From Olsenella uli (GTDB lineage: Bacteria > Actinomycetota > Coriobacteriia > Coriobacteriales > Atopobiaceae), in NCBI RefSeq assembly GCF_016899935.1, contig NZ_JACJJK010000002.1:124001-188000 (forward strand): 64,000 nt of DNA. The letters are read 5' to 3'. The translations under genes were made by a program, and so were the position numbers. Below, one piece after another: positions 1 to 8,525 of the stretch. Position 1 is the stretch's first letter. Every line of letters begins with the position of its first letter. The notes below the pieces were generated by a model. The model saw only the letters and a list, made by a program, of their open reading frames with translations, had not been told where the DNA came from and did not search any database.

Positions 1-630
1 CTGCGTGTCGTCGCGCTCGCGCAGGGCCCCCGTCGGGCAGTGCGTGATGCACTGGCCGCAGAGGGTGCAGTCGGACTCGGCGATCGAGCCGCCGCCCCGG
101 ACGTTCACACTCGTGTGCGTGGCACGGTTGGCGAGGTCCCAGACGCCGAGGCCCTGGATCTTCTCGCACACCTGGATGCAGCGCAGGCAGTTGATGCACT
201 TGTCGTTGTTGCGGATGAGCGGGAAGTTCTTGTCCCACGGGTCGTGCATGAGGCGCTTCTCGTAGGGCAGGTCGGAGATGCCGAGGTCGTTGGCAAGCGT
301 CTGCAGCGTGCAGTTGCCGGAGCGCACGCAGCTCGTGCACTCGGAGTCGTGCGTGGCCAGCAAAAGCTCCATGTTCATGCGGCGCGCGGCGCGGACCTTG
401 GGGCTGTTGGTGCGCACCACCATGCCGTCGAGCACGGTGTTGTTGCACGCGGCCACGAGCTGGTCGATGCCCTCGATCTCCACCACGCAGACGCGGCAGG
501 CGCCGATCTCGTTGAGATCCTTGAGGTAGCAGAGCGTGGGGATCTTGATGCCCACGGTGGCGGCGGCGTCGAGGATGGACGTGCCCTCGGCCACGCTCAC
601 GGCGCGGCCGTCGATGGTGAGGTTTACCAC
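1..630 (-). CDS. [FeFe]-hydrogenase catalytic subunit, N-terminal part (runs off the window)
   Basis: The visible 210 residues form the electron-input region of an [FeFe]-hydrogenase or NuoG-like protein. A plant-type [2Fe-2S] domain has Cys34, Cys45, Cys48 and Cys62. It is followed by the His-Cys [4Fe-4S] motif (His94, Cys98, Cys101, Cys107) and two CxxCxxC-type [4Fe-4S] clusters (CINCLRCIQVC and CTLCGQCITHCP). The H-cluster domain would lie beyond position 1, so catalysis of H2 formation or oxidation is inferred. Start is GTG at 630, which overlaps the stop codon of the upstream NuoF/GltD-like gene, so the two are translationally coupled. The same N-terminal layout occurs in NuoG and formate dehydrogenase, but the GltD-type partner favours a hydrogenase of the glutamate-synthase-linked type (group A2 in hydrogenase classifications). 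Confidence 0.8.
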   Translation of the reverse strand, partial: MVNLTIDGRAVSVAEGTSILDAAATVGIKIPTLCYLKDLNEIGACRVCVVEIEGIDQLVAACNNTVLDGMVVRTNSPKVRAARRMNMELLLATHDSECTSCVRSGNCTLQTLANDLGISDLPYEKRLMHDPWDKNFPLIRNNDKCINCLRCIQVCEKIQGLGVWDLANRATHTSVNVRGGGSIAESDCTLCGQCITHCPTGALRERDDTQ

Positions 631-2450
631 TGCTCGATCCTCCCCCCGCGGAACGCGCCGAAGCCGAAGTGGTCGCAGCGCAGGCAGCGCGAAGCCTCCT
701 GGTGCGCCTCCTCGTCCGTGAGGCCGTTCTCGACGATGTCGAAGTCGTTGATGCGCTCGGCCGCCTCGCGCTCGCGCATCTCGCAGCGCGCGCAGGAGAT
801 CTTGCCCTTGAACTGCACGGGCGGCAGCTCGACGTCGAGCTCGATCTGGTGGTTGTAGCCGAGGTAGTTGTCGATGTTGCCGGCCGCGACCTTGCCCGCG
901 TTGATCGCGCGGATGACGGTGGCCGGGCCGCTCTGGCAGTCGCCGCCGGAGAAGAGGCCGTCCTGGCCGGGCACGGCGCCGTCCGGGTCCGTGACGATGC
1001 GGCCCCACTTGCAGGGCACGCCCTGCTCCTCGAAGGTGGCCGAGTCGATGTCCTGGCCGATGGCAACGATCACGCGGTCGCACGGGACCACCACGTCGCC
1101 GCCCTCGGCCGGGCGCGGCGCGGGGCGCCCGCGCTTGAGGCCGCCGATGATCTGCGGCGTGACCTTGAGGCCGGCCACGCGCCCGGCCTCGTCCACGACG
1201 ACCTCCTTGGGCGCGTGCAGGTCCATGACCTCGCAGCCCTCGGCCTCGGCGCCGGCGATCTCCTCGTCCTGGGCCGTCATGTCGGCCACGCGGCGGCGGT
1301 ACGCGATGATGACCTTCTCGGCGCCCAGGCGCACGGAGGTGCGGGCCACGTCCATCGCCACGTTGCCGCCGCCGACCACCGTGACCGTGAGGCCCTTGAA
1401 GTCGGGCGGGTTGTCGTCGCCCATGTCGCGCAGGAGCTTGACGGCGGACATGACGCCCTCGGCGTCCTCGCCCGGAAGGCCGAGTTTCTTGTCCGCGTGC
1501 GCGCCGATGGCCAGGTAGACGGCGTCGAACTCCTCGCGCAGGCGGTTCATCTCCTCGCCGTCCACGCTGTGGTTGAGCTCGACGTCGATGCCGCAGTCGA
1601 GGATCCACTGGATCTCCGAGTCGAGCTGCTCGCGCGGCAGACGGTAGTTGGGGATGCCGTAGCGCAGCATCCCGCCGAGGTGCGCGCGCTGCTCGAAGAT
1701 CTTGACCTTGTGGCCCATGAGCGTGAGGTAGTACGCGCAGGAGATGCCCGCCGGGCCGCCGCCGATCACGGCCACGGTCTTCTTGGTGGGGGCCTTGATG
1801 ATGGGGCGGTAGTCGCCGGCGTGGTCCACGGCGTAGCGCTTGAGGCCGCGGATGTTCATCGGGTCGTCCACCATGCCGCGACGACAGTGCATCTCGCAGG
1901 GGTGCTCGCAGACCAGGCCGCAGACCAGCGGCAGCGGGTTGTCCTTGCGGATGAGGCGCACGGCCTCGGTGTAGCGGCCGGCCTCGACGAGCGCGATGTA
2001 GCCGGGGATGTCCACGCCGGCCGGGCAGCCGGAGACGCACGGCACCGTCTGGTGCTGCGAGAAGCCGCAGGCGTGCTTGGTCACGTGGTGCTCGAAGTCG
2101 TCGCGGAAGCCGCGGATGGCCATGAGGGCCACCTCGCCGGCCTCGTAGCCGATCGCGCAGTCGCTCGAGAGGTACACCGTGCGGGCGGTGGACTCGATGA
2201 GGTCGAGCGTCTCCATCGTGGCGCGGTTGTTCAGGACGTCATTGAACAGATGGCGCAGCATGCGCAGGCCGTTTCTGCACGGCGTGCACTTGCCGCAGCT
2301 CTGCGTCGCGCACATGGCCACGTACGAGGCCGTGAACTCGACGGGGCACGGAGCGAGCGAGCTCACCGAGAGGCGCTTCTCGAGCATCTCGTGCATGCTC
2401 GACATGATCGCCTGGGACTCGCTCTGCTCCATGACGTGCATTCTTGCCAT
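624..2450 (-). CDS. NuoF-type [4Fe-4S] domain fused to a GltD-like FAD/NAD(P) oxidoreductase, hydrogenase partner
   Basis: This 608-residue cytosolic flavoprotein probably passes electrons between NAD(P)H and the downstream hydrogenase. The N-terminus carries the NuoF C-terminal cluster motif CGKCTPCRNG (residues 52-61). A GltD-like module follows: CVSGCPAGVDIP and CGLVCEHPCEMHC cysteine motifs, an FAD-binding VIGGGPAGISCAYYL, an NAD(P)-binding VVGGGNVAMDVA, and a C-terminal SRCLRCDH pair. The reading frame is open further upstream, but the ATG at 2450 has AAGGAGAG eight bases before it, so I use that start. No flavin-binding NuoF domain precedes the cluster domain, so only the C-terminal end of NuoF is represented. 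Partner assignment is by context; domain calls are firm. Confidence 0.82.
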   Translation of the reverse strand: MARMHVMEQSESQAIMSSMHEMLEKRLSVSSLAPCPVEFTASYVAMCATQSCGKCTPCRNGLRMLRHLFNDVLNNRATMETLDLIESTARTVYLSSDCAIGYEAGEVALMAIRGFRDDFEHHVTKHACGFSQHQTVPCVSGCPAGVDIPGYIALVEAGRYTEAVRLIRKDNPLPLVCGLVCEHPCEMHCRRGMVDDPMNIRGLKRYAVDHAGDYRPIIKAPTKKTVAVIGGGPAGISCAYYLTLMGHKVKIFEQRAHLGGMLRYGIPNYRLPREQLDSEIQWILDCGIDVELNHSVDGEEMNRLREEFDAVYLAIGAHADKKLGLPGEDAEGVMSAVKLLRDMGDDNPPDFKGLTVTVVGGGNVAMDVARTSVRLGAEKVIIAYRRRVADMTAQDEEIAGAEAEGCEVMDLHAPKEVVVDEAGRVAGLKVTPQIIGGLKRGRPAPRPAEGGDVVVPCDRVIVAIGQDIDSATFEEQGVPCKWGRIVTDPDGAVPGQDGLFSGGDCQSGPATVIRAINAGKVAAGNIDNYLGYNHQIELDVELPPVQFKGKISCARCEMREREAAERINDFDIVENGLTDEEAHQEASRCLRCDHFGFGAFRGGRIEQW

Positions 2451-2593
2451 AGGCCCTCTCCTTGCACTCACGGAGTACGGTCGTCGCGGCCCCCTCGGCC
2501 GCGACACATTGGGGTCACATGGTAGCGGGAGATTGCACGTGTGTTTCCGGCCTTTCGGCGAGAAGGGCGGTTGGGCGCGCGGACGGCGTCGAA
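2451..2593. other. Intergenic region upstream of the hydrogenase operon
   Basis: The hydrogenase operon (minus) must start here. The segment contains the Shine-Dalgarno for the NuoF/GltD-like gene and a near-copy of the recurring core motif (GGCGAGAAGGGC near 2558). I could not pick out a convincing -35/-10 pair. Confidence 0.4.
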
Positions 2594-2632
2594 AACTTGC
2601 CTAAAAGGGGTCTGACCCCTTTTAGGCAAGTT
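2594..2632. repeat. Palindrome family 1, copy 1 (GGGGTCTGACCCC centre)
   Basis: This is a perfect 39-nt palindrome with 19-bp arms around a single central T. It contains the metH stop codon. Other copies lie at 11330 and 27385. It looks like a REP-type element that can also act as a bidirectional terminator hairpin, because it follows the metH stop and faces the next operon start. Confidence 0.85.
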
Positions 2633-5066
2633 CAGAGGCGATGCGGACGGTCTCGGTGGCATCCTTGGCGTAGAAGTCGGCGCCGACCATCTCGGCGTAC
2701 TCGGGCGTGAGCACGGCGCCGCCCACGACGACCTTGCACCAGGGGGCCCGCTCGCGCAGGAGCTCGATCGTCTCGGCCATCGCCGGGACCGTCGAGGTCA
2801 TGAGCGCGGAGAGGCCCGCGAGGGGCGCGTGGCGCTCCACCACGGCGTCCGCCACGGCCTCCGGCGCCACGTCGCGCCCGAGGTCGACCACCTCGAAGCC
2901 GTAGTTCTCCAGCAGCATCCGCACGATGTTCTTGCCGATGTCGTGGATGTCGCCGCGCACGGTGCACACCACGACGGGCCCCCTCCCCGCCGAGGCGGCG
3001 CCGTCGCCCGCAGAGGCCGCGCGCACGGTCTCGAAGCCGGCCTTGGCCGCCTCGGCCGAGGCCATGAGCTGCGGCAGGAAGAACGTCCCCGCCTCGAAGC
3101 GCCGCCCCACCTCGTCGAGGGCGGGCACCAGCACCTCGTTGATCGCGTGCAGCGCGTCATGGGCGAGAAGGACCTCGCGCATGGCGTCCGGCATGGGGCC
3201 GCTGCGGCCGTCCAGGACGAGCCGGCGGGCGCGCTCGACCGGGTCGGACGGGGCGTCGGCGGCGGGCGCGCCGTCCTTCTCGGCCTGCGGGTTCTTCTCG
3301 CCCGGGGCGGGGGACGGCGCCAAGTCGCTGCGGTTTGCGTAGTGCTCCACGTAGAAGCGGGCGGCCTCGTCCTCGCCGGAGAGCACGCGCCAGGAGTCCA
3401 CGACGTCCATCATGCGGCGGGTCCCGGGGTTGATGATCGCGAGGTCCAGCCCGGCGCCGAGGGCCGCCGAGAGGAACGTGGCGTTGACGAGCGGGCGGAA
3501 GGGTAGGCCGAAGCTGATGTTGGAGACGCCGAGCACGGTGCGCACGCCGGGGAGCTCGGCCTTGACCAGGCGGATGGCGTCGAGGATGGCGCGCGGCGCC
3601 GTCTGGTCGGTCGAGGCCGCCATGGCGAGGCAGTCGATCGCCACGTCGCGGCGGGGGATGCCGGCGGCGTCCGTGGCGGCCACGATCTTGCGCGCCACGG
3701 CGAGGCGGCCGGCGGCCGTGCTCGGGATGCCGTCCTCGTCGAGCGTGAGGCCCACGAGCGCGCAGCCGTAGCGCGCGGCGATCGGCACCACGGCGGCGAG
3801 CGAGTCCGCCTTGCCGTTCACGGAGTTGATGAGGGGCTTGCCCGGGTAGCGACGGACCGCCGCCTCGATGACGGCAGGGTCCGAGGCGTCGATCTGCAGC
3901 GGGAGCGTGGTCACGCCGAGAAGCTCGTCCACCAGGCGGCACATGACGGCGCGCTCGTCGATCTCCGGCAGGCCGGCGTTGACGTCGAGGATCTGCGCCC
4001 CGGCGCGCTCCTGGGCGATGGCCTCGGCGATCACGTGATCGTGGTTGCCGCTGCGCAGGGCCTCCTTCATCTTGCGCTTGCCCGTGGGGTTGATGCGCTC
4101 GCCGATGACGCCCACCTCGCCCGGGGCGAGCGACGTCACGCGCTGCGGCCCGCAGACGGCAAAGCGGTCGGGCAGCTCGCGGGGCGCAGGGGCGCGGCCA
4201 GCGAGCAGCGCGCGCTCGGCCGCGATGTGCGCCGGGGTGGTGCCGCAGCAGCCGCCCAGGACGGTGACGCCAGCCTCGAGCATGGGCGCGACGGCCGCAG
4301 CGAAGTCCTCGGGCCCGATGTCGTAGACCGTGACGCCGCCCTCCACGTGGGGCAGGCCGGCGTTGGGCTGGACCATGAGCGGGCAGCGGGCCCAGGGCGC
4401 CATGCGCGCCACGAGCGGCGCGACCTCGGCGGGGCCGAGCGAGCAGTTGACGCCCACGGCCGCCGCCCCCTGCGAGGAGAGCGTGAGGGCCGCGACCTCC
4501 GGCGTGGTGCCGAGGAAGGTGCGCCCGTCCTCCTCGAAGGTCATCGTGACCAGGGCCGGAAGCGACGAGTTCTCGCGGACCGCGAGCAGCGCGGCCTTTG
4601 CCTCCGCAAGGTCCGACATGGTCTCGATGACGAAGAGGTCGGCGCCCGCCGCCGCAGCGGCGCGCACCTGGCGCGCGAAGAACTCGTAGGCGTCGTCGAG
4701 GGAGAGCGGTCCCATGGGGGCGAGGAGCTGGCCCGTCGGCCCGAGGTCGGCGGCCACGTAGCGCGGACGCGCGGCCCGGGCGCAGGCGACGGCGGCCGAG
4801 AAGACCTCCTCGACGGTCGCGGCGTCCCCGAGCTTGGCCGCGTTGGCGCCGAAGGTGTTGGTGGTCACCACGTCCGCGCCGGCAGCGACGTAGGCGGCAT
4901 GGACCTCCGTCACCACCTCCGGGTGCGTGAGGCACAGCAGCTCCGGCAGCTCCCCGGCCGCCAGGCCGCGCGCCTGGAGCTGGGTCCCCATCGCCCCGTC
5001 CAGGAGCAGGAAGCCGTCCCCGGCGAGGGCCGTGGCGAGAAGGTCGGTGTGCGTGGAATCGGACAT
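2622..5066 (-). CDS. metH: Cobalamin-dependent methionine synthase, short form without reactivation domain
   Basis: MetH transfers a methyl group from 5-methyltetrahydrofolate to homocysteine via cobalamin. The 814 residues contain the homocysteine-binding barrel (LLDGAMGTQ near the start; zinc ligands in VNCSLGP and GGCCGTTP), the pterin-binding domain (GVIGERINPTGKRK) and the B12 cap and B12-binding domain with the DxHxxG histidine in GDIHDIGKNIV. The E. coli enzyme is about 1,230 residues; the missing C-terminal AdoMet-dependent reactivation domain is supplied by the adjacent gene at 5136-5849. I chose the ATG at 5066 because GGGAG lies just before it; an upstream ATG at 5096 is poorly placed. 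The stop codon lies inside a palindrome. Confidence 0.95.
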   Translation of the reverse strand: MSDSTHTDLLATALAGDGFLLLDGAMGTQLQARGLAAGELPELLCLTHPEVVTEVHAAYVAAGADVVTTNTFGANAAKLGDAATVEEVFSAAVACARAARPRYVAADLGPTGQLLAPMGPLSLDDAYEFFARQVRAAAAAGADLFVIETMSDLAEAKAALLAVRENSSLPALVTMTFEEDGRTFLGTTPEVAALTLSSQGAAAVGVNCSLGPAEVAPLVARMAPWARCPLMVQPNAGLPHVEGGVTVYDIGPEDFAAAVAPMLEAGVTVLGGCCGTTPAHIAAERALLAGRAPAPRELPDRFAVCGPQRVTSLAPGEVGVIGERINPTGKRKMKEALRSGNHDHVIAEAIAQERAGAQILDVNAGLPEIDERAVMCRLVDELLGVTTLPLQIDASDPAVIEAAVRRYPGKPLINSVNGKADSLAAVVPIAARYGCALVGLTLDEDGIPSTAAGRLAVARKIVAATDAAGIPRRDVAIDCLAMAASTDQTAPRAILDAIRLVKAELPGVRTVLGVSNISFGLPFRPLVNATFLSAALGAGLDLAIINPGTRRMMDVVDSWRVLSGEDEAARFYVEHYANRSDLAPSPAPGEKNPQAEKDGAPAADAPSDPVERARRLVLDGRSGPMPDAMREVLLAHDALHAINEVLVPALDEVGRRFEAGTFFLPQLMASAEAAKAGFETVRAASAGDGAASAGRGPVVVCTVRGDIHDIGKNIVRMLLENYGFEVVDLGRDVAPEAVADAVVERHAPLAGLSALMTSTVPAMAETIELLRERAPWCKVVVGGAVLTPEYAEMVGADFYAKDATETVRIASELA

Positions 5067-5135
5067 GGTGCTCCCGTCGTCGGTTTTTTCGCCCATGCTA
5101 GCAGCACAAGGTTTCCGGGGGGAAACGGGCTCCGC

Positions 5136-5849
5136 TCAGCCGCGCCCGCAGGTCCGCCCCGAGCGCCTCAGCGGGCAGAAGTCGCGGCAGTGGCAGGTCG
5201 CGCAGCTCGGCAGCGCCTCCGCGCGCGGCTCCGGGAAGAGGCCGATCACCGCCGTCACGCTCTTGCTGGGCGACATGAGGAAGTCGGCCGAGAGCGTGAC
5301 GCCCAGGCGCCGCTGGGCGTCGAGCGCGGAGAGCAGCGCGACCTGGGTGTCGAGCGGAAGGTCGCCGTAGCCGGGCGAGAAGCGCGAGCCGCAGAAGAGC
5401 CCCCGGCCCGCCGCGACGGCCACCACGCTCGCCTCGGCGGCGTCGGCGGCGCGCTCGACGAGCGCCGACCCGGCGGCGTCGCAGACGAGCTGCCCGACGG
5501 GATCGGTGAGCGAGAGGCGCCGGAGCTCGGCGTCCAGCGCGAGGCCGGCCGTCACGGCGAGCACGCCCACGGCGACCGCGCCGTCCAGGTGCGCGGCGAT
5601 CGAGCGCCCCCGCAGCTCGAGCGCGCAGCCGTCCAGGCGAATCACGGGCGCGCCGTCCTTCTCGCCCCGGGTGGCCACGTCGAAGACGCGCACGCACCCG
5701 CGCGGTCGGCCCACCTCGAGGGAGCGCGCGATGCCGGCGTCGATGCGCGCGTCGAGCTCGCCCGAGAGCGGCTGCCCGGCGTAGCCGAGGTAGCGCAGGA
5801 CCTCCGCGCGGTCCACGGAGGGGACGTCGTAGGTCTGGACCGCCTCCAC
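5136..5849 (-). CDS. Stand-alone methionine synthase reactivation (activation-domain) protein
   Basis: The 237-residue protein matches the MetH activation domain encoded as a separate gene. The typical AdoMet-binding stretch SRFSPGYGDLPLDTQ and the following LSADFLMSPSKSVTAVIGL are present. The C-terminus is cysteine-rich (CATCHCRDFCPL), as in other split versions. Its expected role is to remethylate oxidised cob(II)alamin on the short MetH, using AdoMet and a reductant. GTG start at 5849 lies three bases after the metF stop; metH begins 69 bp downstream. The order metF, activator, metH makes the functional assignment strong. Confidence 0.85.
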   Translation of the reverse strand: MEAVQTYDVPSVDRAEVLRYLGYAGQPLSGELDARIDAGIARSLEVGRPRGCVRVFDVATRGEKDGAPVIRLDGCALELRGRSIAAHLDGAVAVGVLAVTAGLALDAELRRLSLTDPVGQLVCDAAGSALVERAADAAEASVVAVAAGRGLFCGSRFSPGYGDLPLDTQVALLSALDAQRRLGVTLSADFLMSPSKSVTAVIGLFPEPRAEALPSCATCHCRDFCPLRRSGRTCGRG

Positions 5850-5852
5850 GCG

Positions 5853-6722
5853 CTAGGCCCCCAGGTACCCGCAGGCGAGAAGCGCCTTGCGGGCGGCGTG
5901 CGCGACGGCCGGCTTGTTCATGCTGTAGACGTGCAGGCCGTCCACGCCGTTGGCGGCGAGGTCGGCGAGCTGCTCGCAGGCGTACTCCACGCCGGCGCGG
6001 GCCTGGTCGGCCGGGTCGTCCCCGGCGAGGACGAGGCGCTTCACGACCTTGGCGGGGATGGACGCGCCGCAGGTGAACGCCATGCGCTGGATCTGCTTGA
6101 CGCTCGTGAACGGCATGATGCCCGCCACGACGGGCAGGCGCACGCGGTGGCGCAGGCACTTCTCGCGGAAGCGGTAGAAGTCCTCGTTGTCAAAGAAGAG
6201 CTGGGAGACCAGGTAGTCCGCGCCGGCCTCCTGCTTCTTGTAGAGGCTCTCGAAGCTCTCCCGCTCGCTCGGGGACTCGACGTGGCCCTCCGGGTAGCAG
6301 GCGGCGCCGATGCACAGGTCCGCGCCGCTCGAGCGCAGGTAGGCGATGAGGTCGGAGGCGTGGGAGAAGTCGCGGGCCTCGAGCCCGGGGGCGCGGTCCC
6401 CGCGCAGTGCGAGCACGTTCTCCACGCCCGCCTCGGCGAGCCGGGCCACGTAGGCGTCCACGTCCGCGCGCACGGAGCCCAGGCAGGTGAGGTGCGCGAG
6501 GGCGGTGACGCCGAGGTCGCGCTCGATGGAGGCGGCGATGGGCACGGTGTTGGCGGAGTTGCCCGAGCCGCCGGCGGAGTAGGTGACGGAGATCCAGTCC
6601 GGGCGGTCGGCCGCCATCTCGCCCGCGATGGCGTACGCCTCCTCGAGCGGCAGGTCCCCCTTCGGCGGGAAGATCTCGAACGAGAAGGTCTGTCGCGCGG
6701 CGAGCTTGTCAGCGATCCTCAT
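5853..6722 (-). CDS. metF: Methylenetetrahydrofolate reductase
   Basis: MetF reduces 5,10-methylene-THF to 5-methyl-THF, the methyl donor used by the downstream MetH. The 289 residues show the family signatures: FEIFPPKG near the N-terminus, WISVTYSAGGSG, HLTCLG, NVLALRGD and YLVSQLFFDNEDFYRFREKC. Length is normal for bacterial MetF. The start at 6722 overlaps the stop of the upstream HAD gene in an ATGA arrangement and has GGAGGGG before it, so this is an operon. The product is cytosolic and FAD-dependent by family. Confidence 0.94.
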   Translation of the reverse strand: MRIADKLAARQTFSFEIFPPKGDLPLEEAYAIAGEMAADRPDWISVTYSAGGSGNSANTVPIAASIERDLGVTALAHLTCLGSVRADVDAYVARLAEAGVENVLALRGDRAPGLEARDFSHASDLIAYLRSSGADLCIGAACYPEGHVESPSERESFESLYKKQEAGADYLVSQLFFDNEDFYRFREKCLRHRVRLPVVAGIMPFTSVKQIQRMAFTCGASIPAKVVKRLVLAGDDPADQARAGVEYACEQLADLAANGVDGLHVYSMNKPAVAHAARKALLACGYLGA

Positions 6723-7609
6723 GCCTCGTCCCCTCCGTGACGCGTCGATCGTGGAACGTAATTGGGACCCCTATTGTCACACATGAACGACGGCAGGCGG
6801 CCCGCAGCGGTCGCCTCGGCGATGTCGAGAAACGCGCGCGCAACAGAGTCCCGGTCGGCGGGGCCGATGTGGTAGCGGGCGCACTCCCGCACCGCGGGCA
6901 CCGCGTTGGCCACGGCGACCGAGTTCTCGTAGTGCCGCAGCACGGCGAGGTCGTTCTCGGCGTCGCCGAAGCAGCAGACCTCCTCGGGCGCGAGGCCCAG
7001 CCGCTCCATGAGGAAGTCGCCGCCGTGGTCCTTGCCAAAACCGTGCGGCGTGATGTCGATGTGGGGCGTGCCGGGCATCGGGCACACGAAGTCGAGCGCG
7101 GGGCGGCGCGCGGCGAGAAGGGCGGCCACCTCCTGGCAGCGCTCGAAGCTCCCCACCACGCGGACGTTCGCCTTGTAGCAGGGCTCCTCGGGCACCTCCG
7201 GGACCGCGGTCTCGACCCGCCAGAAGTTGTCCGGGTGCGCCACCACGAAGGAGAGCTCCGCGCCCACCGCGACCTTCTCGCCCCCGTACTCGACGACGAG
7301 GTAGGCGTCGGCGATCCCGGAGAGCTCCCCGGCCACGCCCACGAGCTCCCCGTGGTCGATCGCGACGCGCTCGACGAGCTCGCCGTCCAGGTAGACGAGC
7401 TGCCCGTTGCTCGTCACGGCGGTGGAGCAGGCCTGCTCGTCGCCGGCGAACATGTGGGGGAGGTCCCGGTAGATGCGCCCCGTGCAGGGCGCGAAGTGGA
7501 CGCCCGCCGCGCGCAGCGCGCGGATCGCCTCGAGGGCGAAGGGGGTTATCACGTGGTCGTCCCGCCAGATGAGCGTCGCGTCGAGGTCGCTGAGCACAAG
7601 GCGAATCAT
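6719..7609 (-). CDS. Cof-type HAD-IIB phosphatase, first gene of the methionine operon
   Basis: The 296-residue cytosolic phosphatase has HAD motif I as DLDATL (nucleophile and acid aspartates), motif II in PCTGR, and the late lysine and aspartate region GKDHGGDFL followed by CFGDAENDLAVL. A C2-type cap lies between. The substrate is unknown; family members act on sugar or nucleotide phosphates. It overlaps metF by four bases, so it is co-translated with the folate/methionine genes, which could point to a phosphorylated cofactor intermediate. Motif I is DLDAT rather than the usual DxDGT. Confidence 0.85.
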   Translation of the reverse strand: MIRLVLSDLDATLIWRDDHVITPFALEAIRALRAAGVHFAPCTGRIYRDLPHMFAGDEQACSTAVTSNGQLVYLDGELVERVAIDHGELVGVAGELSGIADAYLVVEYGGEKVAVGAELSFVVAHPDNFWRVETAVPEVPEEPCYKANVRVVGSFERCQEVAALLAARRPALDFVCPMPGTPHIDITPHGFGKDHGGDFLMERLGLAPEEVCCFGDAENDLAVLRHYENSVAVANAVPAVRECARYHIGPADRDSVARAFLDIAEATAAGRLPSFMCDNRGPNYVPRSTRHGGDEA

Positions 7610-7829
7610 GGGCGTTCCCTCCCTGGTACGGCTGCGGCGGGCCGCGAGTCAGAGCGCCTCGCGACTCCCGCGCGCAGCCGCCGGGAAGGCGCAGGCGCGA
7701 CGGTCGGGGGCCGCCGCGCCCGAAAACGCCGCACGCCGGTGTTGGGGGCTCGACATGCGGCCATTTCTAGGTATAACCCGCTCCGGCGAGAGCGTAGCAC
7801 AGAAAGTCGCGGACGGTAGCGCCGACACC
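7610..7829. promoter_or_regulatory. Leader and promoter region of the HAD-metF-metH operon
   Basis: About 220 bp without a gene. On the minus strand a TATACC box (around 7783) could be the -10, giving a G+C-rich leader of roughly 160 nt before the HAD start. The leader holds several inverted G+C-rich segments, but I recognise no SAM or cobalamin riboswitch consensus. Confidence 0.3.
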
Positions 7830-8333
7830 TCAGAGGGTCGCCGCGACGGGGAGCCCCGCGAGGACGAGGGGCATCGTCACCACCGCGACGGCGGGGGCGA
7901 GCGGTATCGCGCCCGTGGCGGCCCGTCGTCGGCGGCGCAGCGGCGCCGAGACCGCCCACCCGACGACGCCCACCAGACACGACAGTCCGACCGCCAGAAG
8001 GCCCCCGACCGGGCCCGTCCACACGCCGACCGCAGAGAGGAGCTTGACGTCTCCCCCGCCCACACCCGGCTCGCGCCCGTGCCGTCCCGAGAGCGCTGCC
8101 GCCGCAAGCATGACGAGAAGGACGAGCGCCCCGCCGCCCGCCGCGCGCAGAAGCGGTGCCGCCCCGCCCGTGCCCGCGAGGATACGCGCGAGGGCGCGCA
8201 CCAGGCCGGAGAGCGCCACCGCAAGGGCGCATCCGTTGGGCACGATCCTGCAGCTCAGGTCGGTCGCCGCCGCAACCCCGAGCGCGGCGGCGAGCACGCC
8301 CGCGCAGGCCGTCGTGACGACGAACTCCACCAT
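7830..8333 (-). CDS. Prepilin peptidase, A24 family (C-terminal catalytic domain only)
   Basis: The 167-residue polytopic membrane protein is an aspartyl protease that would cleave type IV pilin-like leader peptides. Both catalytic aspartates are visible: Asp25 in ATDLSCRIVPN and Asp95 in VGGGDVKLL. There is no N-terminal methylase domain, so it resembles TadV/CpaA-type rather than full PilD proteins. About five hydrophobic segments are evident. The frame continues open far upstream, but the ATG at 8333 has AAAGGGGGA before it, and the upstream part shadows other genes. No pilus genes are visible nearby. Confidence 0.82.
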   Translation of the reverse strand: MVEFVVTTACAGVLAAALGVAAATDLSCRIVPNGCALAVALSGLVRALARILAGTGGAAPLLRAAGGGALVLLVMLAAAALSGRHGREPGVGGGDVKLLSAVGVWTGPVGGLLAVGLSCLVGVVGWAVSAPLRRRRRAATGAIPLAPAVAVVTMPLVLAGLPVAATL

Positions 8334-8492
8334 GTCTCGTCCCCCTTTCCTTGCGCGGAATTGTAGGGACGCGCCCCGGCGCCCGCTTCTAGAAAACGGA
8401 GGGCTTGCAACGGGAGCCCGCCGGACCGTGTCCCACCTGCGCGAACGGAGGCGCCCGCCTGCGGAGGATTCCCGGAGTCTCGGCGAGCGGCG

Positions 8493-8498
8493 TATACT
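8493..8498 (+). promoter_or_regulatory. Probable -10 box for the acyltransferase gene
   Basis: TATACT lies 28 bp before the ATG at 8526. A weak TTCCCG about 18 bp upstream may serve as the -35. Confidence 0.45.
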
Positions 8499-8525
8499 GG
8501 GGCGCGAACGCGACGAGAGGATGAC

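Noticed and set aside
669-2525. 618-residue plus-strand open frame
   Set aside because: It is the antisense shadow of the NuoF/GltD-like gene; its composition (Ala/Asp/His/Val-rich) is typical of high-G+C shadows and it has no ribosome site or motifs.
4035-6740. 901-residue plus-strand open frame
   Set aside because: Antisense to metH, the activator and metF, whose minus-strand products have clear family motifs.
7610-7829. SAM or cobalamin riboswitch upstream of the methionine operon
   Set aside because: I could not find the consensus elements of either class; only generic G+C-rich inverted segments are present.
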